Shown here: piece by piece, positions 1 to 12,107 of the stretch
How the letters are laid out: the number at the start of each line of letters is the position of its first letter
Numbering within the stretch: the stretch's first letter is position 1
NCBI GenBank assembly: GCA_039111635.1
Contig: JBCAQO010000001.1
Span: forward strand, 2,480,001-2,544,000
Reading direction: 5' to 3'
From: Heterobasidion occidentale
Lineage: Eukaryota > Basidiomycota > Agaricomycetes > Russulales > Bondarzewiaceae
Length of the DNA stretch: 64,000 nt
Made by a program: the position numbers and the translations under genes
Notes under the pieces: generated by a model
What the model saw: the letters and a program-made list of their open reading frames with translations, nothing else
What the model was told of the DNA's origin: nothing
Databases searched by the model: none

Positions 1-2488
1 ACCCGTTTCGTAGCACAGGGTCTTCTTGGTGTCCAAAACGGCCCAGTATTTTACCCGCTATCCACAAGTAACACGGCAGACCTGTAGCCTCAAAGGCGGA
101 GGACATCCTTGCTAATATCGTGGAAGCGACGGGTAGAGCAGAAGAGCCGAACAAAGTAAGGCCATGCCGGAGCACCCGAGTGACATGTTCGGCGCTCTCA
201 TAGTCTGAACCATATTTCGAAATAAATGCATCCAGTACGGCCCATGCTTCCTCGCAGGTGTTCAAGCAAGCAGCTGGAAGCTCTTCGCCAAACCCACCAA
301 CAACGTGTATCATAACTTCCAAGTTAGCCAGGCCATCTAAAGAACATTCAGATATTGCTAGATGAGGTAAAAGAGCTGACGCACCGCCAACTTGTTTGAG
401 ATCCTGCTTCGTGGCGATCGCAGGTCTGATAGTGAACGCATGGACCGCTCCTAGAATATCTAGCGCAAAGGTACGAAGAGACTGGGCTGCTTGTTCCATA
501 GGCATTGCGGAGATGACATATGCAATCGCTTCATAAACCATAACTTTGTCCTCTTGCCCGAGCTTTACGCCCATGGTAGCAAGGAAGTTGTGCAGTTGAG
601 GCAGGAATGATATCAGATGCTGTGACTGGGAGTCAGCTTGGAGGTGGAGTGAAAAGCAGAACTCGTACTTGTTTACAGTCCTGGCACAGGTATTTTAGTG
701 CCTGGCCGGCAGCGCCACAAACTTCAGAATCAGAGTCTTCGAACCCTGCAGAGATGTACTGCAAAGAGCCCGGAATATAGTCAGGATGGACGTTGATCCA
801 CTCTGTGTAGCGCGAGATGATGAGAAGCGCGGCATAGCGAACTCGAGGATGCTGGGGAAGCGTAGGGATAAGATCCATAATTTTTGGCACAGCTACCTCA
901 TCTGTGACTTCGATTTCCGCACCCATGGACCGCATCGCGAACAACGGTGCCTCAATCTCTTGCCACGTAGCGACTGCGCCATGACTTGAGGCAGCAGCGA
1001 TCATATCCAGTGCGGCCAATAGGCATTGCTCGGTTCCGAGAACATAGCAGCAGTCCTTGAGGGTGTCGCCCATGACATGTCTGAAGGATCGGAAGCTGTC
1101 AACATCTTGGGCCGTCGTGACAGAAGAATCAGCGGGGAAATGTAGGTGACGGATAATCACCGCCATCAACGACTTGTAGGCGCTCTGGAACAGAGGTGGA
1201 ACCGACGACTTTTTACCGATGCTCTGCGCAAGCCGCATCCAAAACGTGAATGTTATGGGGACAATGTCTAGATCCGGATAAGCAGAGCACTCTCCGATAG
1301 CCTCGACGATAGGAAAAAAGGTCTCTGTGTGCTGTAGGAGCAGTAGCCGATAGACTTCTCCAGCCTCCGTGAAAATGCGAGCATATCCTCGAGTCTTCTC
1401 CGGGTCCTCTTTCGCAGCAAAGAGATTTGGTCTCAATGCAATGACTCGAGGCACGACGCGTTCTATGACTGGCATATTTTCGTCAATCTCTTGAGTCTCG
1501 TGGATGATGTCGCAAACGACGTCGACAGCCGAATCGAACAGCTCTTCAGATGCTAAAGCTTCGAAGCAAAAGTCGAACAGGGGAGTATCTGCAACGGCTG
1601 CCGCAGTGATCTCCCCAGCAATGAGCCAGCTTCGAAGGCAAGCGAACACTTGATTCTGAACGGCAAGAGTGACGCCTTGAAGGGACATAATAAGGTGATG
1701 GCATGACAATTTGAGACGAAGCCACCCACCAGATGCTTGAATATACATCGACAACAACTCAAGCACTTGCTGAGCATTCGCAGTCAATAATACCGTTGAC
1801 CTTTCCCTGTATTCTTGATCCTAAGAAACGAAATAAGCGGCCATCGACATGCTAGGCTTGGAACACTCACCGTCACTGGAATTTTGGTATTCGTGCAGAG
1901 TTCCTCGGGAAGCACAGTCAAGAACTGCAGCAAGAGAGGTACTGTCGAAGGATTCCGTCCGAAGGACTCGATCAGACTTGGGATTGCATTGGTCCAGGAA
2001 GGAAGCTGGAGAGCAAGCCCCGAGAGGGCCAAACACAACTGTACGATGATCGTGCGTGGTCCGCTCTGGTAATGTTCCAACGCAGCAACAAGCGTATCGC
2101 GCAGAGGCGGAAGATTTTCGAGGTCTATTTGGTTGAGATCATATGTGACCTGAGTCAGATTCATGGTTCGATCAGCGGCTGCCACATGTGCGCAGAGGAT
2201 GAACAGGAGAAGGAAAGACCTTGGATCTAAATGTTTGTGCAGCAAATAGCTTTGCAGGAGCTGGTGCATCCGGAGACCGCAAGAGGACGTTGCAAGTGGA
2301 CCATGCCTCAGGCTAAGGTGAACGATATGTCGGGACGGTCAGAGGCGCAGTCGATGGGCCATATGGGAGAGAGTATTTACAGAGTGCTGAAAGTCCTGAA
2401 GCCACGCATTTGCCTTGTCGAGGGACGGCTTGTCGGGTGCACGAGAGAAGACATCAAGGGCAGCCAAGAGGGCCTGTATATCAGCCAT
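1..2488 (-). CDS. MTR10: Mtr10/transportin-3 family importin (3' end beyond window)
   Basis: Nuclear import receptor of the importin-beta superfamily; yeast Mtr10 imports SR-like mRNA-binding proteins and works in tRNA retrograde transport, and animal TNPO3 imports SR proteins. The start is the ATG at 2488, giving MADIQALLAALDVF, a typical Mtr10/TNPO3 beginning. The next exons read AWSTCNVLLRSPDAPAPAKL, LFAAQTFRSKVTYDL and RTIIVQLCLALSGLALQL, which are the first HEAT-type helices of this family. The reading then continues through 1787-633 and the first 630 bases as helical repeat sequence. Several short introns interrupt it, for example near 2380-2310 and 1870-1790. The C-terminus lies left of base 1. 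Family assignment is strong from the N-terminal third; cargo is inferred from homologues. It is transcribed in the same direction as the septin gene to its right. Confidence 0.88.
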
Positions 2489-2880
2489 GGGAGTGCGGCA
2501 GCGGGTATGTACAGGCTCGCGGAAAGAAACAGAGCGTGGCCAAAATAAGATGGGGTGGCGCAAAGCCGAGGTATCATATTTGTCATCAAGAGCAATCCGT
2601 CGATTCAACGACCCGTAAGAAACGCAAACTAAAGCAAAACAGAGGTAGTCATACTGAAGCGAACAGCGAACAACGCCGGGATATCCATGGAAAACGAGCG
2701 TGGGGAGTGTTCTGATGTCACTATGAAAGGGAAACGGGCGGGGCAAGGATGCCCCTCGTACAAAAGTAGAAAGTGTACGATACCAAGGGCAGCAGGGAGG
2801 AACAAGAAGGGTAACTTGGCCATGTAACGCGAGCAAAACAGTTAAGGATACGCTTTTAAAAGTAAAAGTCCCGGTGAACA
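2489..2880. other. Intergenic: septin 3' end to MTR10 5' end
   Basis: About 390 bases between the septin stop and the MTR10 start, both on the minus strand. One open frame runs across it, but it only joins the septin coiled-coil frame to the MTR10 exon without splicing, so I do not treat it as coding. I see no other element. Confidence 0.5.
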
Positions 2881-4598
2881 TTACGTGCGAAGGAATCCCC
2901 TCTTGGTGGCCTTCTAAAAAGTATCGCATCAGCATCTGCGAATGCTGGTCACAAGAACACGGATGACGCACGGGTTTGTCTGGAGTCAAAGGCCTGCCGC
3001 TCTCGACCTTCATTTTCTTGGTCTCGAGGTCTTTCTTTTGCTTCTCCAGAGCCTCCTTCATCTCCCGATGTCTGGCGTACAGCTCTTCCTCGGACTGCTT
3101 GAGCTTTGCCTCTTTTTCTTGCACCTTTTGCGAGAAGACCATCTTCATCTCGGCCTCCATCTTCGCAAGCTTCGCCTCGTGCAAGACTCGCTCTTCCTGC
3201 ATACGCAGGGCAGGGCTACATATCATGTGAAGTTTGTGAGACATAGAAGATCTCAAAAGAATGCGGCCACGTACTTGACTTCCTTGAAGACGCTCGAATC
3301 TTGGGCGACACCCATGCTGAGGAGTTTCTCCGTTCGCCAGTTCTCGTACAGAACACCGTTGGTGTACTCCCTCAGCTCTTCCATATATGTCCGGACTAAC
3401 ATCTGGCGAAGCTTGACGAAGTCGCAGTGCTCCTCGTTGTCAACCTCGATGACACCCCAAGGATAGGATCGTCCACGGACGTCGCGTCCATCGGGCGTCT
3501 TCACGCCTGGTCAGAGCCAACAACGGCAAATGGGATCTTTCCAGCAATCTCTTCCGCCTCTGCGACAGTCTCTTCATCCTCATTCTCGTAGGTCGGAGCT
3601 TGGAAGATATGGATGTTGTGGTATGCGATATCGGCCAAAATCTACATGAATGTGTCAATGAGCTGACTGCACTTGTGTACCGTGATCGTGGTAATTACCC
3701 GAGCCTTGAATTCAGCGATCTCATCGTCCGTGAGGGTATCGGCCTTCGCGATCACGGGAATGAGATTGACCTTGGTATGGAGCCGGCGCATGAATTCGAT
3801 ATCCAGAGGCTTCAGACTGAATAGATATTAATAAATGCCTGAGTCCCATAAAGTTGAAAGCTTACGAGTGACCCGTCGGCTGGATGAAGTATAGGCACGC
3901 ATGAACACGATTGTCAACAATCTTCAATCGGTTGACGCGGTTCTCCTGCTCCAAGTAAGAGTCGAACCGGGCCTCGATGTTCTCCACTATTGGCTTCCAG
4001 CTATGAAAGTGGTCAAATCTCGTCTGGATTCTATGGCCCTCTCTACGAACCTGTCATCGTTGTTGACGAAGTCTCCGAAACCTGGAGTGTCGACAACAGT
4101 AAGGCGAAGCCGGACCCCATTCTCTTCAATATCTGAGAAAACGATCATTTAGAGTGGAACGATGGACTGTGAGGCTACACTGTTACCGGCGCTAATGCTT
4201 TCAATGGCGACGGTTTGCGGACGTTCCGCATTGGGAGGCAGGGGTACCTTGGGGGCATACAGAGTCGTTTCGAATAGCGTGTTGACGAGCGTAGACTTCC
4301 CCAACCCAGATTCGCCTAGGGAACGGTCGAGTTAGGTGCCCACGTCGTCGAATGAGCATCAGTCGCGATTACACGTACCAACAACCATGGCCGTGAATTG
4401 AAAGCCCTTCCTCACACTCTTCCTGTGAACCTGGTTAGGGAGGTTGGCAAAGCCGACATAGCCCATGAGCTTCTTGCGGATAATGGGGTTGAGGCCGCCG
4501 TTGCTGTTGGGAGAAAGCGAGGGAGTCGAACCATTGGCAGCGCCGTTTGGTGAAGGGGAGAGGTCGCCGTTGCGAGAAGAGATGTAAGAGTCGGTCAT
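2881..4598 (-). CDS. CDC3: Septin, Cdc3/AspB class
   Basis: GTP-binding cytoskeletal protein that assembles with other septins into filaments at septa, bud necks and hyphal cortex. The N-terminus ([12 protein letters not shown]) is Ser/Asn-rich and leads into [20 protein letters not shown], the polybasic region of the Cdc3/AspB class. Spliced exons then give the G1 loop GESGLGKS, the G3 motif [12 protein letters not shown], the G4 motif [10 protein letters not shown] and the septin unique element around [20 protein letters not shown] long coiled coil follows ([20 protein letters not shown] onward), as expected for Cdc3. A final intron with donor GTGCGT and acceptor TTTTTAG joins TPDKP to [10 protein letters not shown] and a TAA at 2881-2883. 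An in-frame ATG at 4631 would add 11 residues; I prefer 4598. All nucleotide-binding motifs appear intact. Confidence 0.92.
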
Positions 4599-5166
4599 CT
4601 GTGGTCGACGAGAGGAAGAGTGCCTAAGCAAAAGAAGAAGAAAGGGAAAGGAGAGGAATTACTTTCACGTTGACCTGGACGGGGGGAAGGAAGGGCTCTG
4701 GGAGAGAACTTGGGCGTCGGACTTTCAAGTCCACCTGCGATTCGGTGGCGTCTCGCACTAGCAACATTGAAGGCCTTGGCTGGAGGAGCCACGGCTGCCA
4801 TACCTCCCAGGTTCGTCAATGATCCCTCCAAAATCCGTCGGTGCTTACCCAGGGCATGCTTTTATCTTTCAGAGCTTTCGTGATCTTCATATGTTTCAAC
4901 GTGTCGCACCTGTTGGCCCCGCCCTTTTAATACCTCCAGTGCTCCTGCCATGCTTTCAGCGTGCGGACAAGTGTTCGCCCATCTAAACCACATATGGCTG
5001 CCTTCTTGCTCTTATGCATATGACAAGGGCCCTGCGATGAGTCATCTTGATCAAGGCTTCTATATTCCTGCTATTATCATGTTTACCCCCAGCAGCAATA
5101 AAAGTACTTTTGGCCCATCCTATGCCTCTCTAATACCGGCGGATTTAAGTGTCCTGGACCAGCAGG
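4599..5166. promoter_or_regulatory. Septin upstream region with pyrimidine tract
   Basis: Upstream of the septin start. On the gene's sense strand, positions 4660-4622 form a C/T-rich tract, which in filamentous fungi usually lies just before the transcription start. The rest of this 570-base stretch holds no frame I can support as a gene. Confidence 0.4.
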
Positions 5167-5772
5167 TCAACTCTCGTATGCGTCCGGGTTGATGTACGCC
5201 TCGAAAAGCGCGTCCAGCTCGACTTCCTCCGCGTCTAACACAGGATCCCATGGCGATTGGCTCAGCCATGGCCCATCGTCTTCAGACATCGAGGACGTCG
5301 GCGACCACGTCAATGGCGGTGTCGACGCTCCGCTCGAACTCCCCGTCCAATCCTCGATCTGCAATGTCCAAACCTTCCGCGCTTCTCTTTTCGCAGCTGC
5401 CTCGTATGCATCGATCGCGGCCAGTTGGAGCAATGTTGGACAGTTTTGCACCTCCACTGGCAAGGTGCTGAAGTCCACCAGACCATCTTCATACATCTCC
5501 CCTGCCTTCTGGATCTCCCGCAAGCCCACAGTTGCCCACCTATGCAACCCCGGTACCTCTCCGTATATCGTCCTTCCAACACTACAAGACTCCGTGCCTT
5601 GCGCGCTACCCTCCACGAACGCGCCTGCACCCACATAAACATTACGGTCTCTGTTTCCGAATGACGGGGGTTTCGGAGATCGGGGAGAAGACGGCGAAGC
5701 AATGCCTGCATGTGGTTTACGAACCCTGTATGCCGCCAGACATGCAATGGTAGCATCAGCAGACGCATGCAT
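5167..5772 (-). CDS. Hypothetical protein, 201 aa, single exon
   Basis: I do not recognise this protein. The frame is intact from the ATG at 5772 to a stop at 5167-5169 and looks coding. It has a balanced composition, a hydrophobic helix-like stretch near residues 110-135 (TLPVEVQNCPTLLQLAAIDA), then a Ser/Thr linker and an acidic tail ending DALFEAYINPDAYES. No signal peptide or membrane segment is evident. A TATA-like element sits about 90 bases upstream. The shape, a short regulatory-looking protein with a conserved core and acidic tail, is common among lineage-specific agaricomycete proteins. Two antisense or shifted frames over it are shadows. Function unknown. Confidence 0.6.
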   Translation of the reverse strand: MHASADATIACLAAYRVRKPHAGIASPSSPRSPKPPSFGNRDRNVYVGAGAFVEGSAQGTESCSVGRTIYGEVPGLHRWATVGLREIQKAGEMYEDGLVDFSTLPVEVQNCPTLLQLAAIDAYEAAAKREARKVWTLQIEDWTGSSSGASTPPLTWSPTSSMSEDDGPWLSQSPWDPVLDAEEVELDALFEAYINPDAYES

Positions 5773-6283
5773 GTTTGCGAGGATGATGGCGGAGTAGTGA
5801 AGTAGTCACGGATGAGGGTTTGAGGAAAGTTGGCTCGATCAAAGGCAAAGCTCCCCCCCTTATATCTCGCCGCCACCGTTCCGCCAATCGTGCCTCGTGG
5901 ACAATGCGTACTATCCAAGCGGGGTGGAGTGTGGCTGCTGATTGTTCATGCCACCGTGGCACATAGGACAAAATACTTCCCATTCGATGTGGCACTGGTG
6001 GCCGCGACCGCATAGGCGATGTGGCGGGGTCGGTGGTGGTCGCCTCAATGACGCTTAAGCGGCGCCACAAAGTTAAATGAAGTGGCCTTGTGTTGCTGTT
6101 AAGGTTTCGATCAAGTGGCAAATTACTACGGATGGCGGCCCACAGCTGGAGGACTCATCGGGAGCCTCGGACGGAGATGTGAGTGTGTGCGCAAACGCAC
6201 GATCATCCAAAAGACACAGAGATATGTCAGATTGCTGCCATGGTATACACTGGAATATGGACTCGCAAACAGCCATCAAACAA
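5773..6283. other. Intergenic region
   Basis: About 510 bases between the nitrilase stop and the 201-aa gene, both minus-strand. Apart from the TATA-like element noted above I see no gene or repeat. Confidence 0.4.
5859..5867 (-). promoter_or_regulatory. TATA-like element upstream of the 201-aa gene
   Basis: The minus strand reads AGATATAAGG here, 88-95 bases before the ATG at 5772. This is a plausible TATA box by position and sequence only. Confidence 0.35.
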
Positions 6284-7451
6284 TCAATTCCTAATGACCT
6301 CTAACTTGAAGACTGTACATGAGGTGATTCAGCTCACAATAGCAATGCAGTTTCGACACATAACACTTACTGTCAGGTCTGGCATAATGCCCCACAACAT
6401 CCAGATCGAACTTCCCTCGTGCGATGTCATCGAGATCCAATTCAGCCGTGAGGACACCCTCGCCGTTCAGCAGCGGACCCGCAAGAACCTTGCCGAGAGG
6501 GCTGATAATCACGCTACCACCTGCGATCATGACGTTCTCAGCATTGCGCGCGCTGGGGTCGGCAACGGCATGATCTTCTGGGAAGTCCTTCTCCTGAGAG
6601 AACTGGCACGCCGATAGGACAAAACAACGTCCCTCTATGGCAATGTGCGTCATGGTCGATTGCCACACTGGCCGTGCATCGACGGTGGGCGCGCAGTATA
6701 ATTGAGTGCCCTGGGAGTAGTAGTGTGTTCTCACTGTAACAAACAAATATTGTTAATGGGTTGTGTTGGGTCGCGGTGATTGACCAACATAAAGGCATAT
6801 AATTTTCCCTTTGACGAAGAGGTTCTGTGAGCCGTCGACATCGAAGTATCGAATAACTGACCAACAAATGGCCGCGGATATTTTCGCTTCGACATGTATG
6901 TCAGATTGTCCAACCGAAGGAAACTGTTTGGTATGAACAGCAATTGTGTCCGGTCCCCCTTGTCCCCAGATCAGTCGCTCACTGGCTGTTGGCATCAACT
7001 TCCGGTGTTTACCGACGAATCCGCCGATTGGATCGACGAAGATCGCAGTGCAGTAGAGTGTCCCACCATCGCGTTCGATGATGCCGATGACAAGGAAAAC
7101 GTCCGTTTCTCGACTAATCGTTTCGATTCGCGAGAGGGCAGGGGAAGGGAGCTCGATGGCAGCATTGTAATACCTCAGAAACTCGTCACGCCCTTGCACC
7201 GAACGTTCGCCCACAACGGCACCAAAAGTGGACATTTTAGGGTAACCCCCAATGCTGTTCATGCTTGTCAAGGATAACTGTTATACTAGTAGGATCGGAA
7301 CAACTTACAATGCCTCGGGGAAGACCGCAAGTTTGCTTCCATCCCTGTCTTTTGCAAGCCGCGTTAGCCGCTCTAGTTTATCCAAAGTATCGGACAGTGA
7401 GTATGCTGCAGTGCATGTTTGAACAACAGACGCCCGTATAGTGTTAGCCAT
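6284..7451 (-). CDS. Nitrilase, complete, with intact catalytic triad
   Basis: Carbon-nitrogen hydrolase that converts nitriles to the acid and ammonia (nitrilase branch, EC 3.5.5.1 type); probably cytosolic. Start ATG at 7451 gives MANTIRASVVQTCTAAYSL. Five or more exons splice cleanly. KLAVFPEA carries the catalytic Glu and joins over an intron to FIGGYPKMSTFG. KHRKLMPTASERLIWGQG carries the catalytic Lys. AAICWENYMPLLRTHYYS carries the catalytic Cys and is assembled from three exons, one of them only about 20 bases long. The last exon gives HYARPDIFKLEVIRN and a TGA at 6284-6286. The CWENYMP signature and the HYxRPD tail mark true nitrilases rather than amidases or the Nit/Fhit branch. Substrate preference cannot be read from sequence. 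Confidence 0.92.
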
Positions 7452-7664
7452 GGAGAAGTTGAATTCAACGCGTTTTGTACAAGGAGCTGCTATGACTGTG
7501 CATTCTCATTTATCGCATGGTTTCACAAGCAAGTCACGTCATCTTGACGATAGTTCACGTGTTTCTCTTTACGCGACCATCTGGAGAGGAGGGCGAAGCT
7601 AGATGCCATTGCAGCTCTCACCATAAAAAATAGGACAGCGCAAAGGAGACGAGACGAGACAAAT

Positions 7665-8661
7665 CTATTGAACCGGTTGTGGTGGTGCAGGGATAGGGTT
7701 CAGGAGAGTCTTCGGCGTCGATCGCGTGGGTTTCGGCAACCAAGACTTGGGGAAGTCTTTGATCGAGGGCGGCGAAGAATACCGCCCTGTACCACCAGCT
7801 ACATCCCTCAACAACTTGCCCTTCTTAGCTTTCATAGCTTTCGCGTCCAGATGCCGTCGATCGTATGGAATGTCCTTGAAACTCTTGCCCGCTCTCTGAA
7901 AGCAACAGTTAGCATTTCAAGACGGACTCGGGCGCGATGATAGAACGCACATTAGCCTCATCAATAAGTTTGTCCAAGACGTCGCTAGCCCATTTGAGAT
8001 TCATAGACGGCCTCTTGAAATCCTCGCAAGATATCTTGAAATAGCCATCCTCGCTGCTCTCTCCTTGACGAAGACCAGAATCCTTCGGAGGGAATGGGGT
8101 CCATCGCACGCCTGCCAGAAGGCGGAAGTTGTGCACGGCGTGTCTATCTTTAAGTGGTAGGGTGGACACAGGAACGACGATGGTGCGTTTATGGGTTGCA
8201 GGGTGATTTTCACCGGCGTACCAGATGGAACGGGTAACTAGAGGCGTCTCAGAGGTCGGAGGTTTGAATTCTTTACGGAAAGCTACAAGTGACACGTTTC
8301 GAATGAGATTGAGCCATTGATATCAGCTATAGAACTCACCGACAAGTTTTGGCATCTCATGCTCTATGAGGCGGAGGTATTGCAAGGTCTGACGCTGTTG
8401 CTGTAGCCATATGTGACCTGCAGCGGTCGTGTCGTCCTCTTTGAACTCTTCTAAGTTTTCAACATCCCACGCCGAGTTGATGCCGATGTCAGTTCCCTCC
8501 TCCTCCTCCAGACCTTCAGCAATGGCGGCTTCACTGGGCTGTTTGGTCACCATGGGTTTGGGGGTCGTTTTGCGGGGATACGCGACAACAGAAGAGGAGT
8601 GCAATAGTCTCGCAGCACGGAATGGCGCGGCCGCGCTATGGAACTGCGCTGGCCGAAACAT
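7665..8661 (-). CDS. RSM24: Mitochondrial small-subunit ribosomal protein mS35 (Rsm24)
   Basis: Component of the mitochondrial 37S ribosomal subunit. I start at the ATG at 8661 (MFRPAQFHSAAAPFRAARLL). This gives an Arg/Ser/Ala-rich, acid-free N-terminus typical of a mitochondrial presequence; an upstream in-frame ATG would place non-presequence residues first. Exon 1 ends EHEMPKLV and joins AFRKEFKPPTSETPLVTRS, followed by VHNFRLLAGVRWTPFPPKDS and EDGYFKISCEDFKRPSMNLK, the conserved mS35/Rsm24 core. The final exon gives RAGKSFKDIPYDRRHL and a Pro-rich end with a TAG at 7665-7667. It is divergent from the CZIB gene with only 138 bases between the two starts. Confidence 0.88.
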
Positions 8662-8799
8662 GGCAAGATGAGTTGTAGAATGGTCGGAGACCTGGCAGGT
8701 TCCTGGATGAGGCTGCTGCCATACATGTGCAAACAACCGCTTTCTACACAAGTTGAGCGCTTGACTGCTTGACTGCATCATCTAACCTTTTTGACTCAG
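8662..8799. promoter_or_regulatory. Short bidirectional promoter, mS35 / CZIB
   Basis: The two divergent start codons are separated by 138 bases, so both promoters and leaders must share this interval. No clear TATA box is visible. Confidence 0.5.
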
Positions 8800-9571
8800 A
8801 TGGTCGTGAGTAGTTGAGACACCAAAAAATCAACCTGCCGCATCATTTACCGTGTCTTTGTTATCACAGCGCCTTTCACTGTCGATTAAAGCGGATCTCG
8901 AGAACGTCACAGATCTGCTGCCCGGTTCGGACGACTTTGAGTACTTCTTTCAAGTCAGTCAATACACCATCACAGCACCCTGACAGACACTGGACCACTG
9001 AAATATGTAGGTCAAATGTAACAGCTGCAATGAAACACATCCAAAATTTGTATCCCTGAACCGTGTGGTACGCCACCATCACTGCTGAACCTCGACACAA
9101 TCAATAACAGACAGTTAGGAAGAACGTGAAGTGAGCGCTAGTAAAGGCAATACCGCACATTTCGTCTGGCGTTGCGGACTTTGCAAGCGTGAAAGCACGG
9201 CAAAATTCGAGCTCGCATCGCCACTTCAGTCGTATTCAGCAGACGCCAACGGTCAATTTGCGCCTCTTTTGATTGTTGATTGCAGAGGACTTGAATTCAC
9301 AGGTTTCGATCCTAGAGTGAGTTGCTATGATGTGTCCTACTTGGGGAAAACAATCGTGATATCGTGGTTAGGGCACATGGAAGTGCAAGGGTACTGAGTC
9401 GGGGACTCCATTCACCGACGTTGAATTGGAGGACGGCGAATGGGTGGACTACGACGAGAAGGTATATTTCATGTCTTTGAAGTTGGGTTATCGAAATTTA
9501 CGATCATCACTGGTAAGGCCGCAGTTCCAGTAGGTATATCGAACATTGAGAGTAAATGGAGCAGAGCATGA
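8800..9571 (+). CDS. CXXC zinc-binding protein, CZIB/UPF0587 family
   Basis: Small conserved eukaryotic zinc protein (human C1orf123/CZIB family), probably cytosolic; molecular role poorly known. The first coding exon is only 6 bases (ATG GTC, 8800-8805). After an intron ending CACAG at 8869 the protein reads MVRLSLSIKADLENVTDLLP. The first zinc pair is in VKCNSCNETHPKFVSLNRV and the second in HFVWRCGLCKREST, followed by LLIVDCRGLEFTGFDPR, GTWKCKGTESGTPFTDVELE and DGEWVDYDEKAAVPVGISN. The end is IESKWSRA with a TGA at 9569-9571. Both CXXC pairs, the family's zinc ligands, are present. It converges on the IQ-motif gene. Confidence 0.88.
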
Positions 9572-9857
9572 GGCAGGAAGTGGAAGTGGAAGAGATCGGA
9601 GTCTGATGTACTGATATCTGTCCGAGCGTGCCGGCTGTACTGAGATGGCGGGTATGTATCAGAACATGTCGAAGTTTTGTGCAGCCTAACACCTTGTCCT
9701 GGAAGTAGAATGCAGGAACCAGGTGAGGCGGAACAAACGAATCTGCAGGAAATCAGTCGACCCACTCACTGCCATCAACGGAATAATCTGGCAGCATCGC
9801 CTGATTTTTTAATACTGAAGCTGACCCTTCCGCTCCTCTATGCAAGCGAAGAATGAT

Positions 9858-12107
9858 CTACATTGAAATTTTCTCGTCTTTGAACATCGCTCTCGGGAGG
9901 ACCACTCGAAACAGGCTCCTCGGCCGTCTCACCGCGTTGCTCTCCATGTTTCCCTTGTCTCTCGCTGTCTTGTGATCTGTGAGCCTCCTTCGCTTTCCTT
10001 GAGGCTTTTGCTTTTTCCGGCCTTCCAATATATCGCGCTTCCAGCTTCCGCTAACTACTGCATCTCCAAATCCACCAGCCTCTTCCATGGTGCTTTTCGC
10101 TTTGTTTTTACCTCGAGAGAATAACTCTGATTGATGCTTCTTCAATTTTGCTAGATGCTCGATCCTGATTGCCGCAAGTGAGATGAGGGTGTCAAATAAA
10201 AGAAAGGTACCTACAGCCACAAGGCCGTTTCGGCCTTACTTTTCTCGACCTTCTCCATATTGACACCGCGCCGTTCTAGGGCCTTTAAAAAACTTCGGAA
10301 ATGCTAGGCGTGTACATTCATAACATGCCAATCACGTAGATGTGCAATTGAACGTACGTCAATCGATGTCCTTACGTGTTTCAAAGTATGCTTCAGTTTG
10401 CGACTCGGAGTTTGTCTCAAGTCAAACCTACCTGTAGTGTCCAGACAACGGTGAGAGAGTGTGTATCATGCCCTCTTTGACTGATATCAGGCCAGCAGAC
10501 GTCACCAATCCGCCGGCAAGAAACGAAGAATGCTGAAATGCCCCAGGTTCTAGATACGGGTCAACTTGTGGACTCATTGTACACGAAGGGACAAAGACAA
10601 CCTTTGATTCCGACAAATAAGTTAACTGTCGTGGGCATTAACGAATCGGACGTTCAGAGACCAGCAACACGCTTACAGTTCACGTCCTAGACATCGGTCT
10701 CAGTAGACACACCAAGGAGGTGATATAGGATCTCACAGAAACATATATCCAAGTGTTCCTCCTGAGCGTCTTTCGCAGCAATTTATCGATGATTCCGTGG
10801 ATGGTGAGATGGCTCCGCAGTGCTCGGGTCAGTCTGTACTTGCCCTTTTGAGGCCCAACGTAGTGCGCAATGGCGTTTGCTTCGATTGATGAAAGCGAAG
10901 ACGAAACGGGAGACGAGGCAGGGGTGTTGGATCCTCGACGTTCTGGGGCATCCGGTGCGTCCAGAGGAACGATCCCTTCATCTCGGCCGGCGTCCTTCCA
11001 GTGTCCTGCCGAAGTGTCCACTAGGTGACCATTTCGTGCCCACCGCAGCTTCCCATCAGAGTCGACGTTGACAAGGTAGTTTAAGCCTGAAGCCTATACA
11101 CATTGATTCTGAGAGCATCAGGCCAAAACGAGTTCACGTACGCTGCTCAGCCGAAAGGTATCTGTAGAATGATAACTAAATTAGTTAGTCTCGCGCGTGC
11201 TTCATAGACGACCTACGCACACTATACGCTGTCGAGGGCGCGTCGGTCGATCGTGATCCTCATGCACAAGATTCGACTCGTACCTCTTTTTCTAATTGTT
11301 CTCTAGGACATTCTTTCAACGAGAGCCTTTTGCCATCCCCACGGTCCAGCCTAGATAAAAGGTCGTGAGCAGAAACATCCGTCGTGAAGATGCTTTTCTA
11401 TACCATTTGAAAAAATTATCTTCGGTGTCTGAATCTTTCCAACGTTTGAAGTAATACTGAGTCGAAGGTTGAGACCCTTGGTGAGATACTCTCAAAGACA
11501 ACGAAAAAGGGCAGGCTACCTTGACTATAAAACAACATGAGTGGCTGTCGAGACGGTATATAGCAAAGAAGACTGACGATTAGATCCATAGCGATGCTTC
11601 CTGTGGACACTTTCAATAAAATCCTTCTCATTGATTCATCGACTCACCCATCGACGAGTTCCAGCCAATGCTGCGTCTCCAGCCGCTTGTGAGCGGCTCC
11701 CGGAACATCCAGGCCTTCGTTTCGCAGCATACTATTTCCATCCTAGTTCACAGGTAAACATGACACGAGAACCCACGCATGAACTCGAACCTACGTGTAG
11801 CCGCTGCGTCGTCACGGCCGCGCGCCGCCAACGCGTCTTGGCCCCGCTGCCGCCTTCCTTCTGCGCACCGAGATCGGAGGCCTGGCAGAGACGGTCTCGG
11901 TACATTATTTCGGCGAGCCGCAGGAGCGGGCTCATCACATACCTCCATTTCGACGGTCAACAGCGCGTCGTTCCACCGGGCATCCGGGGTCATGTATTTC
12001 TTCGAGTTGGCGCGGTTTCGGGACCTCCATATGCGCTGAATGCGCTCGGCCGCCTCACGCTGGCTGATGCCGTCAGTACGAGTATGTGAGTGATCGCTCC
12101 TGGGCAT
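9858..12107 (-). CDS. IQ-motif calmodulin-binding protein, IQM-like
   Basis: Fungal relative of the plant IQM proteins, which bind calmodulin without calcium. From the ATG at 12107 the N-terminus contains one IQ motif, REAAERIQRIWRSRNR. Later exons match the conserved IQM body: KEGGSGAKTRWRRAAV, VHRKHRYGSN, YYFKRWKDSDTEDNFFKWY, LDRGDGKRLSLKECPREQLE and LNYLVNVDSDGKLRWARNG. Then come PGAFQHSSFLAGGLVTSAGL, LSPLSGHYR, HFRSFLKALERRGVNMEKVE and a basic tail ending at the TAG 9858-9860. The family's GAFQHSSFLAGG and PxSGHY blocks are clear. The join between the HRYGSN and YYFKRW exons does not fall in frame with consensus sites, so that intron is unresolved or carries an indel. Role inferred: Ca/calmodulin-linked signalling. 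Confidence 0.82.

Noticed and set aside
2339..3256. Open frame joining the septin coiled coil to the MTR10 N-terminus
   Set aside because: It reads through a consensus septin intron and the intergenic region; splicing gives a proper septin end ([10 protein letters not shown]) and MTR10 has its own ATG.
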